A stretch of DNA of 40,209 nt from Anaerolineae bacterium. Lineage in GTDB: Bacteria > Chloroflexota > Anaerolineae > Promineifilales > Promineifilaceae. The translations under genes were made by a program, and so were the position numbers. The stretch is from assembly GCA_015486215.1 (NCBI GenBank), contig WFSA01000336.1, positions 1 through 40,209 of the forward strand, read 5' to 3'. The notes beneath the pieces were generated by a model. The model saw only the letters and a list, made by a program, of their open reading frames with translations, was not told the origin of the DNA and ran no database searches. How positions within the stretch are numbered: position 1 is the stretch's first letter; each line of letters begins with the position of its first letter. Of the stretch, positions 1 through 8,246 are shown one piece after another.

Positions 1-388
1 GTTGGTCTTTGCGTCGTCTGGCTGTTAATTTTATATAAATTAACGCTTTGATGGGTACAATAGCTAATCTATTGCTGGTAGGTGGTGCATTAAGAACGTC
101 TTCTAATTACGCTCCCAGCGCAACGGGGGATAGATAATCAATACGAATGCCGCCCACTTCGATGGGAACACCCGCTTTGAAGGTCACGATTGCGCCGTGA
201 TGATCAAATGCTTCTTCGCCGACTAAAAAGTCCACACCCATCGTGGCACGAACGTAGCCGTGTGCGCCAACAGCCAATCCCCCCGCTAATGCGTAGCGGA
301 TGTTGAGCTTGCTGAGTTGAACGGCCGTTTTCTCCGCCGCCTCTCTCACATCAGAAGAAACGTACTGAAAAGCGTTGTTCAAATCCAT
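1..388 (-). pseudogene. Nucleotidyltransferase-like gene broken by an in-frame stop (runs off window start)
   Basis: The likely start is the ATG at 388, giving a protein beginning MDLNNAFQYV. The stretch LAGGLAVGAHGYVRAT is typical of the MNT/AbiEii-type nucleotidyltransferase fold, followed by VGEEAFDHHG and VGGIRIDYLSP, which I recognise from this family. The reading frame meets TAA at 107-109 after 93 residues. The same frame then continues without further stops to the window edge and still encodes family-like sequence (LEDVLNAPP, IKALIYIKLTARRRKDQ). So this is one gene with a nonsense mutation, not a short protein. The metal-binding Asp-x-Asp expected after ARAT also looks damaged (MGVDFLV, one Asp). 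These proteins often act as toxin-antitoxin or tRNA-modifying partners. An RelE-type pair lies directly upstream on the same strand. Family assignment is fairly sure; loss of function is inferred. Confidence 0.65.
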
Positions 389-467
389 TGTGTTTGCCCG
401 TTGGCGCGGTTGTTGAGCATAGGATAGGTGCATGGGTTGGTATGGTTGTTTTTGAGCAAACGGCCGT

Positions 468-731
468 TTATCTAATTTTATAAACCTCGCGGCGATGCCG
501 TGCGTAATGTACAGTAATTAGCGCATTCGCGTCATCAAACGTATACAACACACGATAATCGCCCACACGCAACTTAAACATATCACGCCACTGCCAAGAT
601 AATGGTTCTGGATGCAGCGACACAAAATTCTCTGCTAGCCATCTGATCTTATTGAAGACTCGTTGGGCTGTTTTTTTATCCAACCGTGCCAAATCACCGG
701 ATGCTGTTGGTGTAAATTGAAATGAGTACAT
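468..731 (-). CDS. RelE/ParE-family mRNA interferase toxin
   Basis: This 87-residue basic protein has the hallmarks of the RelE superfamily: an N-terminal strand (MYSFQFTPTASGDLARLDKK), a helical hairpin, then the KLRVGDYRVLYTFDD strand pair and a C-terminal YARHRREVYKI. In this family the conserved Arg and His residues of that C-terminal part contact and cut mRNA in the ribosome A site. It starts one nucleotide after the stop codon of the antitoxin gene, so the two are translationally coupled. Antitoxin-first order is the usual one for RelBE. Toxin identity is quite sure; the exact cleavage specificity cannot be read from the sequence. Confidence 0.88.
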   Translation of the reverse strand: MYSFQFTPTASGDLARLDKKTAQRVFNKIRWLAENFVSLHPEPLSWQWRDMFKLRVGDYRVLYTFDDANALITVHYARHRREVYKIR

Positions 732-732
732 G

Positions 733-963
733 CTACAAGCGTAACCCTAAGTCGGCTGCCACTTTTTCAGCGGAAAGCATTGTGCCGCCCGTCTGCACAT
801 AGTTCACAGATGCCTGCAATTCTTCTTGGAAACCATCGCGTAAAAATAATCCCTCATCAGGATCGCGAAACAAATCCTGTAAAGTTTGCGAAACGGTCTC
901 CTTGATAATGGTTTTCAATTCTAATACACTTAAATCTGCCACTTGTATAGTTTGTGTACTCAT
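733..963 (-). CDS. Antitoxin of the RelE-type pair
   Basis: I choose the ATG at 963 (MSTQTIQVADLS) because a GGAG lies just upstream; a longer frame reaching 1011 overlaps nuoF and is not needed. The product is 76 residues, acidic, with a predicted helical N-terminal half (LSVLELKTIIKETVSQTL) and a C-terminal AEKVAADLGL motif. I recognise small partners of RelE toxins with this DPDEGL...GG...A..VA..LGL pattern, but it is not classical RelB. It would neutralise the toxin and probably repress the operon. The start lies only 16 nt beyond the nuoF stop, so the pair may also be read from the nuoEF promoter. Confidence 0.8.
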   Translation of the reverse strand: MSTQTIQVADLSVLELKTIIKETVSQTLQDLFRDPDEGLFLRDGFQEELQASVNYVQTGGTMLSAEKVAADLGLRL

Positions 964-979
964 CGTTTTATCTCCATTT

Positions 980-2674
980 TTACTCGTCGCTGACCAACGC
1001 CTCATACTCATGCCTGAAATAGCGTAACGTACTCAACGTCGGATTGGGCGCGGACTGCCCCAATCCACACAGACTATTTGATCTGACCGTGTTGCAAAGC
1101 CGTTCCAATTTGTCCAAATCGGCCGTTTTTCCATCCCCTCTAATAATTTTGTCCAACAAATTCCGAATCTGCACCGTGCCAACCCGACAGGGGATACATT
1201 TGCCACAGCTTTCATCTACGCAGAAATCCATGAAGAAGCGGGAGAAATCAGGCATCAGGGTACTGTCATCAATGACGACCAGCCCGCCAGATCCCATAAT
1301 CGAGCCAAGATCGCGCAAACTTTCGTAATCGACGGGGCTGTCAAGGAATTGTGCCGGGATACAGCCACCGCTGGGGCCGCCCGTCTGCGCCGCCTTAAAG
1401 TCGCGGTCACCTGGCACACCGCCGCCGATTTCATACACAATTTCGCGCAACGTGATGCCCATCGGCACTTCAATCAAGCCCGTATTCTGTAACTGCCCCG
1501 CGAGGGCGAACACTTTCGTCCCTTTGCTTTTTTCGGTGCCGATGCCCGCAAACCACGCCGCCCCTTTACTGATGATGGTCGAGATGTTCGCCATCGTTTC
1601 CACGTTGTTGAGAACCGTGGGCGCGTTCCACAAGCCAGAGGTGGAGGGGTACGGCGGCCGAATGCGTGGAATGCCGCGCTTGCCTTCGACGGAGTGAATC
1701 AACGCCGTCTCTTCGCCGCAGACGAACGCGCCCGCGCCAATGCGGACGCTGGGGATAAAGCTGAACGCTGTGCCTAAAATAGATTTGCCGATTATTTTAC
1801 GGCGGCGGGCGGCGCGGATGGCGCGGTTGATGCGCTGAATGGCGACGGGATATTCGCCGCGAATGTACAAATAGCCATCGGTCGCGCCAACAGCGTAGGC
1901 GCAAATAATCATCCCTTCGAGGACGCGATGGGGGTCGTCTTCCATGACGGTGCGATCCATGTACGCGCCGGGATCGCCTTCGTCGCCGTTGACGATGACG
2001 TATTTTTGCGCCGCCTGCTGGGTGCGGACGAAGTTCCATTTTACGCCAGTGGGGAAGCCTGCGCCGCCGCGTCCACGCAAACCGCTGTCTACAATTTCGT
2101 TGCAAACTTGCTCTGGGGTCATGTTTTCCAGCACATAGGCGAGTGCTTTGTAGCCGCCGTGCGCTAGGTAGTCGTCGAGGCTTTCGGGGTCAATCTGCCC
2201 CGCGCCGCTGAGGACGACTTTGGTTTGTTTGGCAAAGAAGGGGATGTCGAGGGGGACGAGATGGCGGTCTAATCCTTGTTTTTTGCGTAACGGCCGTTTT
2301 CCACCACCAAAGTGCGAAGGCATCGCCTCCACAGCATCGGGATCAACGGCCGTTTCCACCGCCGGCATATGTTTTTCCACAATCTGATCGGCCGTTTTCG
2401 TGTCCACATCCGCATACAGGAGCGTTTCCGTCTCCTTTTGCTCCACGCGCACCAGCGGGCCGCGACTGCACAAGCCCATGCAACCCGTTTTCACCAGTTC
2501 GGCATCATGCTCGTGCCAATCGCTGGCAGCTAACGTCTTTTTCAAACGATCATACGTCTCATCTGCACCCGCCGACACGCACGCCGTGCTGTGGCAGCAA
2601 AAAATCCGCCGATCATACTGCTCTTGTCGTGTCCGTTCCTTTTCCGCAATCGCTTCTATCTTTGAATTATCCAT
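980..2674 (-). CDS. NuoF/HoxF-like NADH-binding diaphorase subunit
   Basis: The 564-residue protein has the layout of HoxF/HndC/FdsB-type NADH dehydrogenase subunits. Residues ~25-110 form a thioredoxin-like [2Fe-2S] domain (FCCHSTAC, then GCMGLC). The FMN/NADH-binding core follows, with [15 protein letters not shown] near 200 and [15 protein letters not shown] near 320. An SLBB-like region comes next. The C-terminal 4Fe-4S module has [13 protein letters not shown] near 495 and SLCGLG near 537. It lacks the extra C-terminal 2x[4Fe-4S] ferredoxin domain found in some hydrogenase versions. It would oxidise NAD(P)H and pass electrons to NuoE or an external partner. The nuoE-like gene lies 60 nt upstream in the same operon. 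No hydrogenase, formate dehydrogenase or other complex I gene is nearby, so the electron acceptor is unknown. Confidence 0.9.
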   Translation of the reverse strand: MDNSKIEAIAEKERTRQEQYDRRIFCCHSTACVSAGADETYDRLKKTLAASDWHEHDAELVKTGCMGLCSRGPLVRVEQKETETLLYADVDTKTADQIVEKHMPAVETAVDPDAVEAMPSHFGGGKRPLRKKQGLDRHLVPLDIPFFAKQTKVVLSGAGQIDPESLDDYLAHGGYKALAYVLENMTPEQVCNEIVDSGLRGRGGAGFPTGVKWNFVRTQQAAQKYVIVNGDEGDPGAYMDRTVMEDDPHRVLEGMIICAYAVGATDGYLYIRGEYPVAIQRINRAIRAARRRKIIGKSILGTAFSFIPSVRIGAGAFVCGEETALIHSVEGKRGIPRIRPPYPSTSGLWNAPTVLNNVETMANISTIISKGAAWFAGIGTEKSKGTKVFALAGQLQNTGLIEVPMGITLREIVYEIGGGVPGDRDFKAAQTGGPSGGCIPAQFLDSPVDYESLRDLGSIMGSGGLVVIDDSTLMPDFSRFFMDFCVDESCGKCIPCRVGTVQIRNLLDKIIRGDGKTADLDKLERLCNTVRSNSLCGLGQSAPNPTLSTLRYFRHEYEALVSDE

Positions 2675-2734
2675 AATCTCATCTCACACTTTATGAGACC
2701 CGCAAGTTTTGAAAACCCGTCAGGTCTGAAGCTG

Positions 2735-3271
2735 TCATGCCAGCGCAATCTCCGCTTTCGTCAATGCCACCACATCCTGCACCTTTCGCATGGTGCTTTC
2801 GGGTGTCTCTTTTGCGCTCACCTTGCCATCCAGTACAACGACAGGAGCAAGACCACAACTACCCAGACAACGTGCCGTCGTCAGACTGAACAAGCCATCG
2901 GCTGTCGTTTCGCCATCGCTGATGTTGAACGCTTCGCTTACTGTTTGCACGATACGATCTGAACCTTTGACATGGCACGCTGTGCCAGTGCAGACGATGC
3001 AGTTATGTTCGCCCAGCGGTTCAAAGGTAAACATATGGTAGAAGGTGGCAACGCCGTACACTTTGCTCATCGGCACGTGCAGTTGGCGCGACACATAGAT
3101 GAGCAACTCTTCGGACAGATAGCCAAACAGCCCTTGGGCGACGTTTAGCACTTCCAATAGCGCATCTTTTTCAAATTTGAACTGTTTCATGGTGAGGTCA
3201 AGTGTGTTGTAACGGCTATCACCACTGGGATGGACAACGGGTTTTTTCTTAGCAGATCGTTTTCTCTTCAT
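2735..3271 (-). CDS. NuoE/HoxE-like [2Fe-2S] subunit
   Basis: This 178-residue protein is a thioredoxin-like ferredoxin of the NuoE family (24 kDa subunit). The N-terminal helical part reads [20 protein letters not shown], followed by [12 protein letters not shown], a strong family signature. The four [2Fe-2S] ligands are the two Cys of CTGTAC and the two of ARCLGSCG. A basic N-terminal tail (KRKRSAKKK) precedes the domain. It is the first gene of the operon with the NuoF-like protein; an AAGG lies before the ATG. Together they would form an NADH:acceptor diaphorase module. HoxE, HndA and FdsG are equally possible names, because the partner catalytic subunit is not in the window. Confidence 0.9.
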   Translation of the reverse strand: MKRKRSAKKKPVVHPSGDSRYNTLDLTMKQFKFEKDALLEVLNVAQGLFGYLSEELLIYVSRQLHVPMSKVYGVATFYHMFTFEPLGEHNCIVCTGTACHVKGSDRIVQTVSEAFNISDGETTADGLFSLTTARCLGSCGLAPVVVLDGKVSAKETPESTMRKVQDVVALTKAEIALA

Positions 3272-3374
3272 TATGTACCTTTTTGCGGCTCTTTGAAAAA
3301 TTATGGCGATTATTCAAGATGGTTTTTGTAAAATCGCATAATAGCGCAGAGACCCATTTTATTGTGCTTTTTTA

Positions 3375-3486
3375 GTATCTTCTCAATAAGTTGTGGACAA
3401 GACTTGACAAATTTCATCAGCACTTTATTTTACACGAGTACCATTAGGAAAATTTGTCAAGTCTCCCCAGAATACTGAGAAGATAC
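3375..3486. repeat. Family A palindromic element, copy 1
   Basis: This is a 112-bp element with ends GTATCTTCTCA and TGAGAAGATAC and inner arms GACTTGACAAATTT / AAATTTGTCAAGTC. It is flanked by CTTTTTTA and CTTCTTTA, a 7-of-8 target duplication. It lies 103 bp upstream of the nuoE start. The 3272-3374 interval before it shows no gene. Confidence 0.9.
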
Positions 3487-3503
3487 CTTCTTTATTATCA
3501 TAT

Positions 3504-3615
3504 GGGTGCGTTTCAAATGAGTTGAACCAAAGTGATTGTCACGGGGCAAACGGACTTAATTTACCCGAAACTATGCGCCCCGTGACTATCACTTCTACTG
3601 AAATGAAACATACCC
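3504..3615. repeat. Family C palindromic element, copy 1 (9-bp target duplication)
   Basis: This is a 112-bp element with ends GGGTGCGTTTCA and TGAAACATACCC. The inner arms GTGATTGTCACGGGGC and GCCCCGTGACTATCAC make it nearly one long hairpin. It is flanked on both sides by TTATCATAT, a perfect 9-bp duplication. A second copy of equal length is at 8247. No protein is encoded. Confidence 0.9.
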
Positions 3616-3891
3616 TTATCATATACAGCTACTCTATTGTATGGCAGAATGAAGGCAAATCAACTTTTTTAGAGTTTATGTAGCAATTCCAATTATGAAA
3701 TTCATCAGTCGGGAGCAGGCCCAATTTCAAGCTGAATATACATAAATTCGAGCAAGTGCCCCCAACTACCAAACAACAAGTAGCGAGTCAAGGCACGCAC
3801 ATCATTAAAAAATGTGTCTCGTCGTCCCAGTTCTTCACGAATGAGACGATAAAGTTGATTGGTGAGGTGGGAAACAGTATGTAGTAGAAAC

Positions 3892-4075
3892 GTATCTTCT
3901 CAGTATTATGGGGAGACTTGACAGGTTTTCTATAATACTCTCGTGTAAAACGCGAGACTCTTATGAAACCTGTCAAGTCTTTGCCCCAATTTATTGAGAT
4001 GTTACATGGTACTCGTGTAAAATAAAGTGCTGATGAAATTTGTCAAGTCTTGTCCACGATTTATTGAGAAGATAC
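3892..4075. repeat. Family A element, copy 2 (184-bp composite)
   Basis: The outer ends match family A. The interior is a diverged complete unit (to about 4008, with inner arms GACTTGACAGGTTT/AAACCTGTCAAGTC) followed by the right part of a standard unit. The whole is flanked by perfect GTAGAAAC duplications at 3884-3891 and 4076-4083. Removing the element plus one duplicate restores the transposase frame ...LNSLAFLLHTV. Confidence 0.88.
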
Positions 4076-4189
4076 GTAGAAACGCTAACGAATTAAGTGT
4101 CGTCAGCGTCATGGAAAGGTATTGGTCGCCATTTCCGAAGCTGTGTTTTAGATGATATCCTGACATGCTTCATTTTTGATGAAATGATC

Positions 4190-4262
4190 TTTACACTTTT
4201 TGGGCGACCCAGTGGGTCGCCCCTACGATTCTCTCCTGTAGAGGCGATTCGCTGAATCGCCC
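4190..4262. repeat. Small hairpin repeat, family J (GGGCGACC), copy 1
   Basis: The core is GGGCGACCCAGTGGGTCGCCC, followed by TCTCTCCTGTAGAGGCGATT and a second small hairpin GGCGATTCGCTGAATCGCC. Related sequence occurs at 35985-36058 and 36608-36655, also near TTTACAC and TCTCTCYTATAG. It sits where the catalytic core of the dead transposase has been lost. Confidence 0.6.
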
Positions 4263-4591
4263 AACACAAGATAAATTATAAAGATGATTTGCCCAATTTT
4301 GAACCATGCCGATATCCTTTTGTTTTCACATTATTGTTCTTATTCTGGACTTTCCAACGTGTCCGCCCACATTCAATTTCGTAAGAGTTGAAGTATTCCG
4401 TTCCATCCAGACTCAGGAGGACATGGTTGCCGTCCAATATTTGGTACGCTTTCAACTTCCCCTGCTTGTTGATCTGCTGCAAGATGGTGTGAAATTCGTC
4501 GTAGAAATGTTTTGGTGGCATGGGGTCAAGCATTTGGCGGATGTGTTCATCGCATGGAATTTTCTTCATCTGAAACACTGTTTCTGTATTA

Positions 4592-4707
4592 GGCCATTTA
4601 TGAAAAATAATTATACGTTTGTCATTCCCACCTCCATCCTCACCTTCGTGAGGACAGGCACGGGAATGATAATCAAAATTTTGGATGATTTAAATTTAGA
4701 AATGGCT
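4592..4707. repeat. Family H element, copy 1 (ends GGCCATTT)
   Basis: This element of about 116 bp begins GGCCATTTATGAAAAATAA and ends TTTAAATTTAGAAATGGC, with a central inverted GGGAATGA-type hairpin. TTA lies on both sides. A copy in the opposite orientation is at 29361-29470, with the same ends and the same flanking TTA. Here it interrupts the dead transposase gene. Confidence 0.75.
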
Positions 4708-5074
4708 TTACTGTGACCTTTGCTTTTCTTCACTGCCTTCTGACGGGCTAGAAATGAGGGTGACTGCGTGAAAAACACGGCGAAAGTTGCTTTCATGATA
4801 TCTCCCATTTGGTACTGTATATTCTTCCCTGTTCGTCTATTGGGCAGGGTAGCACTCAATTTGGTCAATTGGGTGACACTTTGGTCAACGATGGTAGGAC
4901 GTTTGTCTTTTTTCCTCTTGCGTTTCTTTTTGCATAAGCAATGACCATGCCACTATTCGCCCTATCCTTATACCCTTTTGCCATAATTGGAATTGCTGAC
5001 ACCATTTGCATATTGTTGCACAATTACAGAAATAGCAGAAAATCCTCTCCGAATGATCACAAATGGAGTATCGC

Positions 5075-5581
5075 ATGAAAACATTGTTAGTTTTGAGACA
5101 CGCAAAGTCAAGTTGGGATGATGCGGGGATGGGAGATCACGAACGGCCGTTAAACGAGCGCGGTAAGAGAGCCGCTCTCCGCATGGGGAAATTGATCGAG
5201 GCCGAAGGGTTGACCCCCGATCTCATTATCAGTTCATCTGCCAATCGCGCCTTATCAACTGCTGAAATTATCGCTATATCTTCTGCATATGGAAACCGTA
5301 TCGAAACCAATCGTAATTTTTACCTTGCCCCGCCTGAAGTGTACATTCATTTTCTCAATGATGTGGACAATAGTAACGATCTCGTCATGGTTGTTGGCCA
5401 CAACGGTGGAGTGGAGGATTTGATCAATGTGCTGACAGGGCAGTGGGTACAAATGCCAACGGCCGCTTTGACCCAGATCAACCTTCCCATCAATGACTGG
5501 TCACAACTCAGCGAGGAGACGGACGGGGAACTCGTCAACCATTGGATACCAAAGGGAGTGGCAAGGGTAGAACGCGGATGA
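5075..5581 (+). CDS. SixA-like histidine phosphatase
   Basis: This is a member of the histidine phosphatase (phosphoglycerate mutase-like) superfamily, close to SixA, which removes phosphate from phosphohistidine. The catalytic RHAKSSW lies at residues 8-14 (nucleophile His9). ISSSANRALSTAE follows near residue 52, and the second catalytic His is in GHNGG near 107. The length of 168 residues fits SixA-type proteins. I prefer the ATG at 5075 over the one at 5063, because GGAG at 5065-5068 is correctly spaced for it and MKTLLVLRHA is the family's usual beginning. It stands alone, convergent with the next gene. The physiological substrate is unknown. Confidence 0.9.
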   Translation: MKTLLVLRHAKSSWDDAGMGDHERPLNERGKRAALRMGKLIEAEGLTPDLIISSSANRALSTAEIIAISSAYGNRIETNRNFYLAPPEVYIHFLNDVDNSNDLVMVVGHNGGVEDLINVLTGQWVQMPTAALTQINLPINDWSQLSEETDGELVNHWIPKGVARVERG

Positions 5582-5625
5582 TGCAGCGTTTCAGGATAAA
5601 CCAAAAAAGAATGATCCGCAGACTT

Positions 5626-5688
5626 CACAGATTAACGTAGATAAAAACATTCAATCTGCGCTAATCTGTGTCTTGTTTTCTATTTTTT
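5626..5688. terminator. Hairpin between two convergent genes
   Basis: CACAGATTA at 5626 pairs with TAATCTGTG ending at 5670, with extra pairing inside (CGTAGAT/ATCTGCG), then a T-rich tract TCTTGTTTTCTATTTTTTT. It lies between the convergent phosphatase gene and zinc-ribbon gene, so it probably ends the plus-strand transcript. It is built from the common 'CGCAGATTA' intergenic repeat also seen near 13985, 33110 and 34260. Confidence 0.6.
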
Positions 5689-6630
5689 TGCCGTTCCGCA
5701 TGATGCACAGAATTTAGCTCCGCTATCCATTGAGGAGCCGCATTCGTGACAAAACTGCTTTACGCTTTTGCGTTTCTTTTTGGATTGGTGTGGTTTTGGT
5801 TTTGATACCGCCTGATGATTGGCGTAATGGGTGGCAATATACCATGTTGCTGCGATGGCGATCAGCACGGCACCAATGATACCGAGTGTAAGAATGAGGG
5901 TGTCACTCTTTTCGGTAGGAGAAACGGCCGTTTCTCCTACATTACCCGCTTCAGCCCCATCAGTATTATCAATTGTCGGTAGATTTTGGTCATTAATCAG
6001 ATCTACTGAAAGTAGACGGCTGTTGACTTCATAATTAACCATCACCCGATAAGATTCTCCGGCGGGCATTGGCTGTTCAGACAACAAATACTCCGTCAAT
6101 CCCGTATCTTGCCCAACTACTTCGCCGACTGCGGCTGGATTTATCGTCAACTCTGCGGCTGGTGCGGGGCGTTGTACCGTCACTTGAAAAGCGTCTGCAT
6201 TTAAAACGGATGATCCCCATATAAATTCAATCTCCCGTTGATTATCATCAGCTGTATATGGTACATAATATTCAATCCGAAAACGGGGTTCAGGGGAGGA
6301 AAAGGTGACGCTGTTGCTTGTTTCCAATGTTTCCAAATCATCAATCATACGGCCGTCATCTGTCACACGAGCAACGACGAGCCGATTATATCCTTCGGGT
6401 AAGGGGAAAGTGATCTCAATAGGCAAGTCGGCTCCATCGGGCATCGTTCCTGTTGCTAATACGAGCGTGGACGGATCGTCAAAATCAGGCCATAGTGCGA
6501 CTTCAATATGGGCAAGGGAGACGTTTTCTTGTGCATAAAGGGCAAGAGGGGCGAGCAATAAGATGAGCAAGAGCAGGGGGCTGTATCGTTTCATAAGTTG
6601 AAGCGCAGGTTTTGCGGGTTTCATTTTCAT
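5680..6630 (-). CDS. Exported, membrane-anchored protein with C-terminal zinc ribbon
   Basis: The product has a signal peptide (MKRYSPLLLLILLLAPLALYA), an extracytoplasmic region of about 210 residues rich in beta-strand-like sequence, a transmembrane helix (TLILTLGIIGAVLIAIAATW) and a basic linker. It ends in a zinc ribbon at the cytoplasmic C-terminus, CHECGSSMDSGAKFCASCG, with four Cys. I do not recognise the exported domain. The start is uncertain: ATG 6630 gives 316 residues, while ATG 6594 starts exactly at an ideal signal peptide. A family A element is inserted so that its target duplication (6632-6639) ends 1 nt before ATG 6630, and it has displaced whatever ribosome-binding site was there. 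The 14 codons upstream of 6630 in the same frame belong to the element and should not be annotated. Confidence 0.75.
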   Translation of the reverse strand: MKMKPAKPALQLMKRYSPLLLLILLLAPLALYAQENVSLAHIEVALWPDFDDPSTLVLATGTMPDGADLPIEITFPLPEGYNRLVVARVTDDGRMIDDLETLETSNSVTFSSPEPRFRIEYYVPYTADDNQREIEFIWGSSVLNADAFQVTVQRPAPAAELTINPAAVGEVVGQDTGLTEYLLSEQPMPAGESYRVMVNYEVNSRLLSVDLINDQNLPTIDNTDGAEAGNVGETAVSPTEKSDTLILTLGIIGAVLIAIAATWYIATHYANHQAVSKPKPHQSKKKRKSVKQFCHECGSSMDSGAKFCASCGTAKK

Positions 6631-6639
6631 TGGTAATTT

Positions 6640-6751
6640 GTATCTTCTCAATAAATCGTGGACAAGACTTGACAAATTTCATCAGCACTTTATTTTACAC
6701 GAGTATCATTAGGAAAATTTGTCAAGTCTCCCCAGAATACTGAGAAGATAC
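6640..6751. repeat. Family A element, copy 3
   Basis: This 112-bp copy is flanked by GGTAATTT and GATAATTT (7 of 8). It lies between two divergent genes. In this orientation the internal TTGACA-N16-TATTTT points towards the gene at 6818, so it could supply a promoter. Confidence 0.9.
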
Positions 6752-6817
6752 GATAATTTGATTGTATTATAATCGGGGGAGGATTATAACGTATTTTAAC
6801 TATTTATGGAGAGTAAA

Positions 6818-7390
6818 ATGGGCAAGAATTTGGCGACTGATTTGAAAATTTTGGAAGAGATGGTGACACAATTGCCAGCATATATGAGCAGTGAGGTTAT
6901 GTTTTGGAATTTATATACGGCCGGTATGCCGATGTTGACGCTGGGGGGCTGTTTTATGCGCCAGCACCGCTTGTTAGCGTTGGTAGATTTATTGGATGTT
7001 GACGAGAAAATGAGATTGCAAACGGCCGTCACTGCCCTTACAGAAATACTCGCTTCCAAAACTGTCCGTGTTGAGCAAAAATTGACTGAAGAGATTTTTA
7101 TCCGCACGCGGCAATTTGGGGAGTATTTGAAGGAGCTGCAAGAGGAGGATGGAGATACGAGAACGGGGTATGGAACGGCCGTTGAGTCTCGTTTGATCAT
7201 TGAGATATTGGTTGATAAATTGGGAAAACGGCCGTATCAACTTGACAGTAGTATCCCTAATCGTATCGATAGCCTTGATACGCTTCTAAAAATGAGATGG
7301 CAACCAGACGATTTTATTTGGTCGCCGACATGGACAAAAGCGTATCCATCAGATCAATTTTGGTGGTTGTATGGGCAGCCATACCGTTGA
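6818..7390 (+). CDS. Conserved-looking hypothetical protein
   Basis: This is a 190-residue soluble protein starting MGKNLATDLKILEEMVTQLP. I prefer ATG 6818 over 6806, because GGAGAG at 6808-6813 sits just before it. It has no signal peptide or membrane segment. It is mostly helical, with a charged central part (KELQEEDGDTR), and ends in an aromatic-rich tail (DQFWWLYGQPYR). I do not recognise a family. It carries three ACGGCCGT palindromes (near 7022, 7176 and 7229), as resident genes here do, so it is probably a long-term inhabitant. It has no operon partner: the upstream gene diverges and the downstream one converges. Confidence 0.7.
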   Translation: MGKNLATDLKILEEMVTQLPAYMSSEVMFWNLYTAGMPMLTLGGCFMRQHRLLALVDLLDVDEKMRLQTAVTALTEILASKTVRVEQKLTEEIFIRTRQFGEYLKELQEEDGDTRTGYGTAVESRLIIEILVDKLGKRPYQLDSSIPNRIDSLDTLLKMRWQPDDFIWSPTWTKAYPSDQFWWLYGQPYR

Positions 7391-7409
7391 TGCACAGTAG
7401 TCGCAGTTA

Positions 7410-7477
7410 AGGTGACAGGCACTTGCCAAGTGCCTGTCACCTGCCAAGTGCCTGTCACCTGCCAAGTGCCTGCCCCT
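7410..7477. repeat. Tandem copies of the family E core
   Basis: The core GTGACAGGCACTTGCCAAG with its inverted partner CTTGGCAAGTGCCTGTCAC is repeated: after one full hairpin, CTGCCAAGTGCCTGTCACC follows, then a third partial unit. The full 92-bp family E element around this core is absent. It lies between convergent genes and could act as a transcription stop. Confidence 0.75.
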
Positions 7478-7486
7478 TAACCATCG

Positions 7487-8215
7487 TTATTTACGCATAC
7501 AAACGGCCGTCAACCCTGCATCGATCGCCTGCGAAACGGCCGTTGTCACCAAATCACGATGGGGCGCATAACTATTCATGCTTTCCCGTGCCGCCAAAAC
7601 ATTGCCATCAACAGCCAAAACGGCCGCCGTTCGCACATTTCGTAAGCTGCCGAGCAAAAAGAGAACCGCACACTCCATCTCGACTGCCAGAACATTTCCC
7701 TTCTGCATGGGTACATAATCAGGGGTAAACGGTGTGGGGTAAAAGTTGTCGGTGGATAGGACGAGGCCGGCAACAAATGGATTATCTCCCATCGCTCCTT
7801 TCAACGCCGTTATCATCGCCCCGTCCGCAATGGCTGGGTATCCTGCTGGGAATGAAAAACGGCCGTATCCCGTATGATCAACCGCCGCTGTTGCGATTAC
7901 AATATCGCCTGTGGTGATAAATGGCTGGATACCGCCGCATGTTCCCACGCGCATAATCCGTTTTGCCCCTGCTGCGATTAACTCTTCAAAGGCGATGGCT
8001 GCTCCTGCCGCTCCTACGCCGTGCGAACAAACGGTAACGGCCGTTTCCTTAAATACTCCCCGATACGAGCGGTACTCACGTCGGTCGGCCAACATCTCTA
8101 CATCTGTCAATCGCTCACTGATTATCGTTGCCCGATCGGGGTCGCCGCAAACTAATACTGCCTCACTCACACCGCCAACGGGTAATCCTGTAATTGGTAA
8201 CTGTTTTTCTGTCAT
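7487..8215 (-). CDS. Nucleoside phosphorylase (uridine/purine type)
   Basis: This 242-residue protein of the PNP/UDP phosphorylase family splits nucleosides with phosphate into base and ribose-1-phosphate. The phosphate-binding GDPDRA is near residue 24. HGVGAAGAAIAFEELI is near 65, RVGTCGGIQP near 89 and the ribose-binding VEMECAVLF near 180. All are as expected for uridine phosphorylase-like trimeric/hexameric enzymes. The length fits. Uridine is the likelier substrate, but purine nucleosides or methylthioadenosine cannot be excluded. It stands alone, with a family C element directly upstream of its start. Confidence 0.88.
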   Translation of the reverse strand: MTEKQLPITGLPVGGVSEAVLVCGDPDRATIISERLTDVEMLADRREYRSYRGVFKETAVTVCSHGVGAAGAAIAFEELIAAGAKRIMRVGTCGGIQPFITTGDIVIATAAVDHTGYGRFSFPAGYPAIADGAMITALKGAMGDNPFVAGLVLSTDNFYPTPFTPDYVPMQKGNVLAVEMECAVLFLLGSLRNVRTAAVLAVDGNVLAARESMNSYAPHRDLVTTAVSQAIDAGLTAVCMRK

Positions 8216-8246
8216 GTATTCTCCCGATATGGAGTGTAAAAGATAT

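Larger units (their letters stand above)
3706..4868 (-). pseudogene. Dead DDE transposase gene, interrupted by two small elements and an internal deletion
   Basis: Three pieces of one minus-strand transposase can be joined. The N-terminal part (about 4868-4710) reads MKATFAVFFTQSPSFLARQ. The next part (4578-4276) begins QMKKIPCDEHIRQMLDP and contains YQILDGNHVLLSLDGTEYFN, with the first catalytic-type Asp. The C-terminal part (about 4160-3706) reads KHSFGNGDQYLSMTLTTLN, then AFLLHTVSHLTNQLYRLI, ending IGPAPD and a stop. The central catalytic part between ~4276 and ~4160 is missing and replaced by a small hairpin repeat. A family H element separates pieces 1 and 2, and a family A element (with one duplicated 8-mer removed) splits piece 3 exactly in frame. 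The family is IS4/ISNCY-like; I cannot name the element. It is clearly inactive. Confidence 0.75.

Noticed and set aside
1797-2105. Arg-rich minus-strand frame inside the nuoF-like gene
   Set aside because: It is an out-of-frame shadow of a GC-rich coding region, not a second Arg leader.
4885-5076. 63-residue minus-strand frame before the SixA-like gene
   Set aside because: It overlaps the ribosome-binding region and start of the plus-strand gene and looks unlike a protein.
7410-7477. Short tandem repeat as a mini-CRISPR
   Set aside because: The units overlap as continuous inverted repeats without spacers; it is the core of family E.
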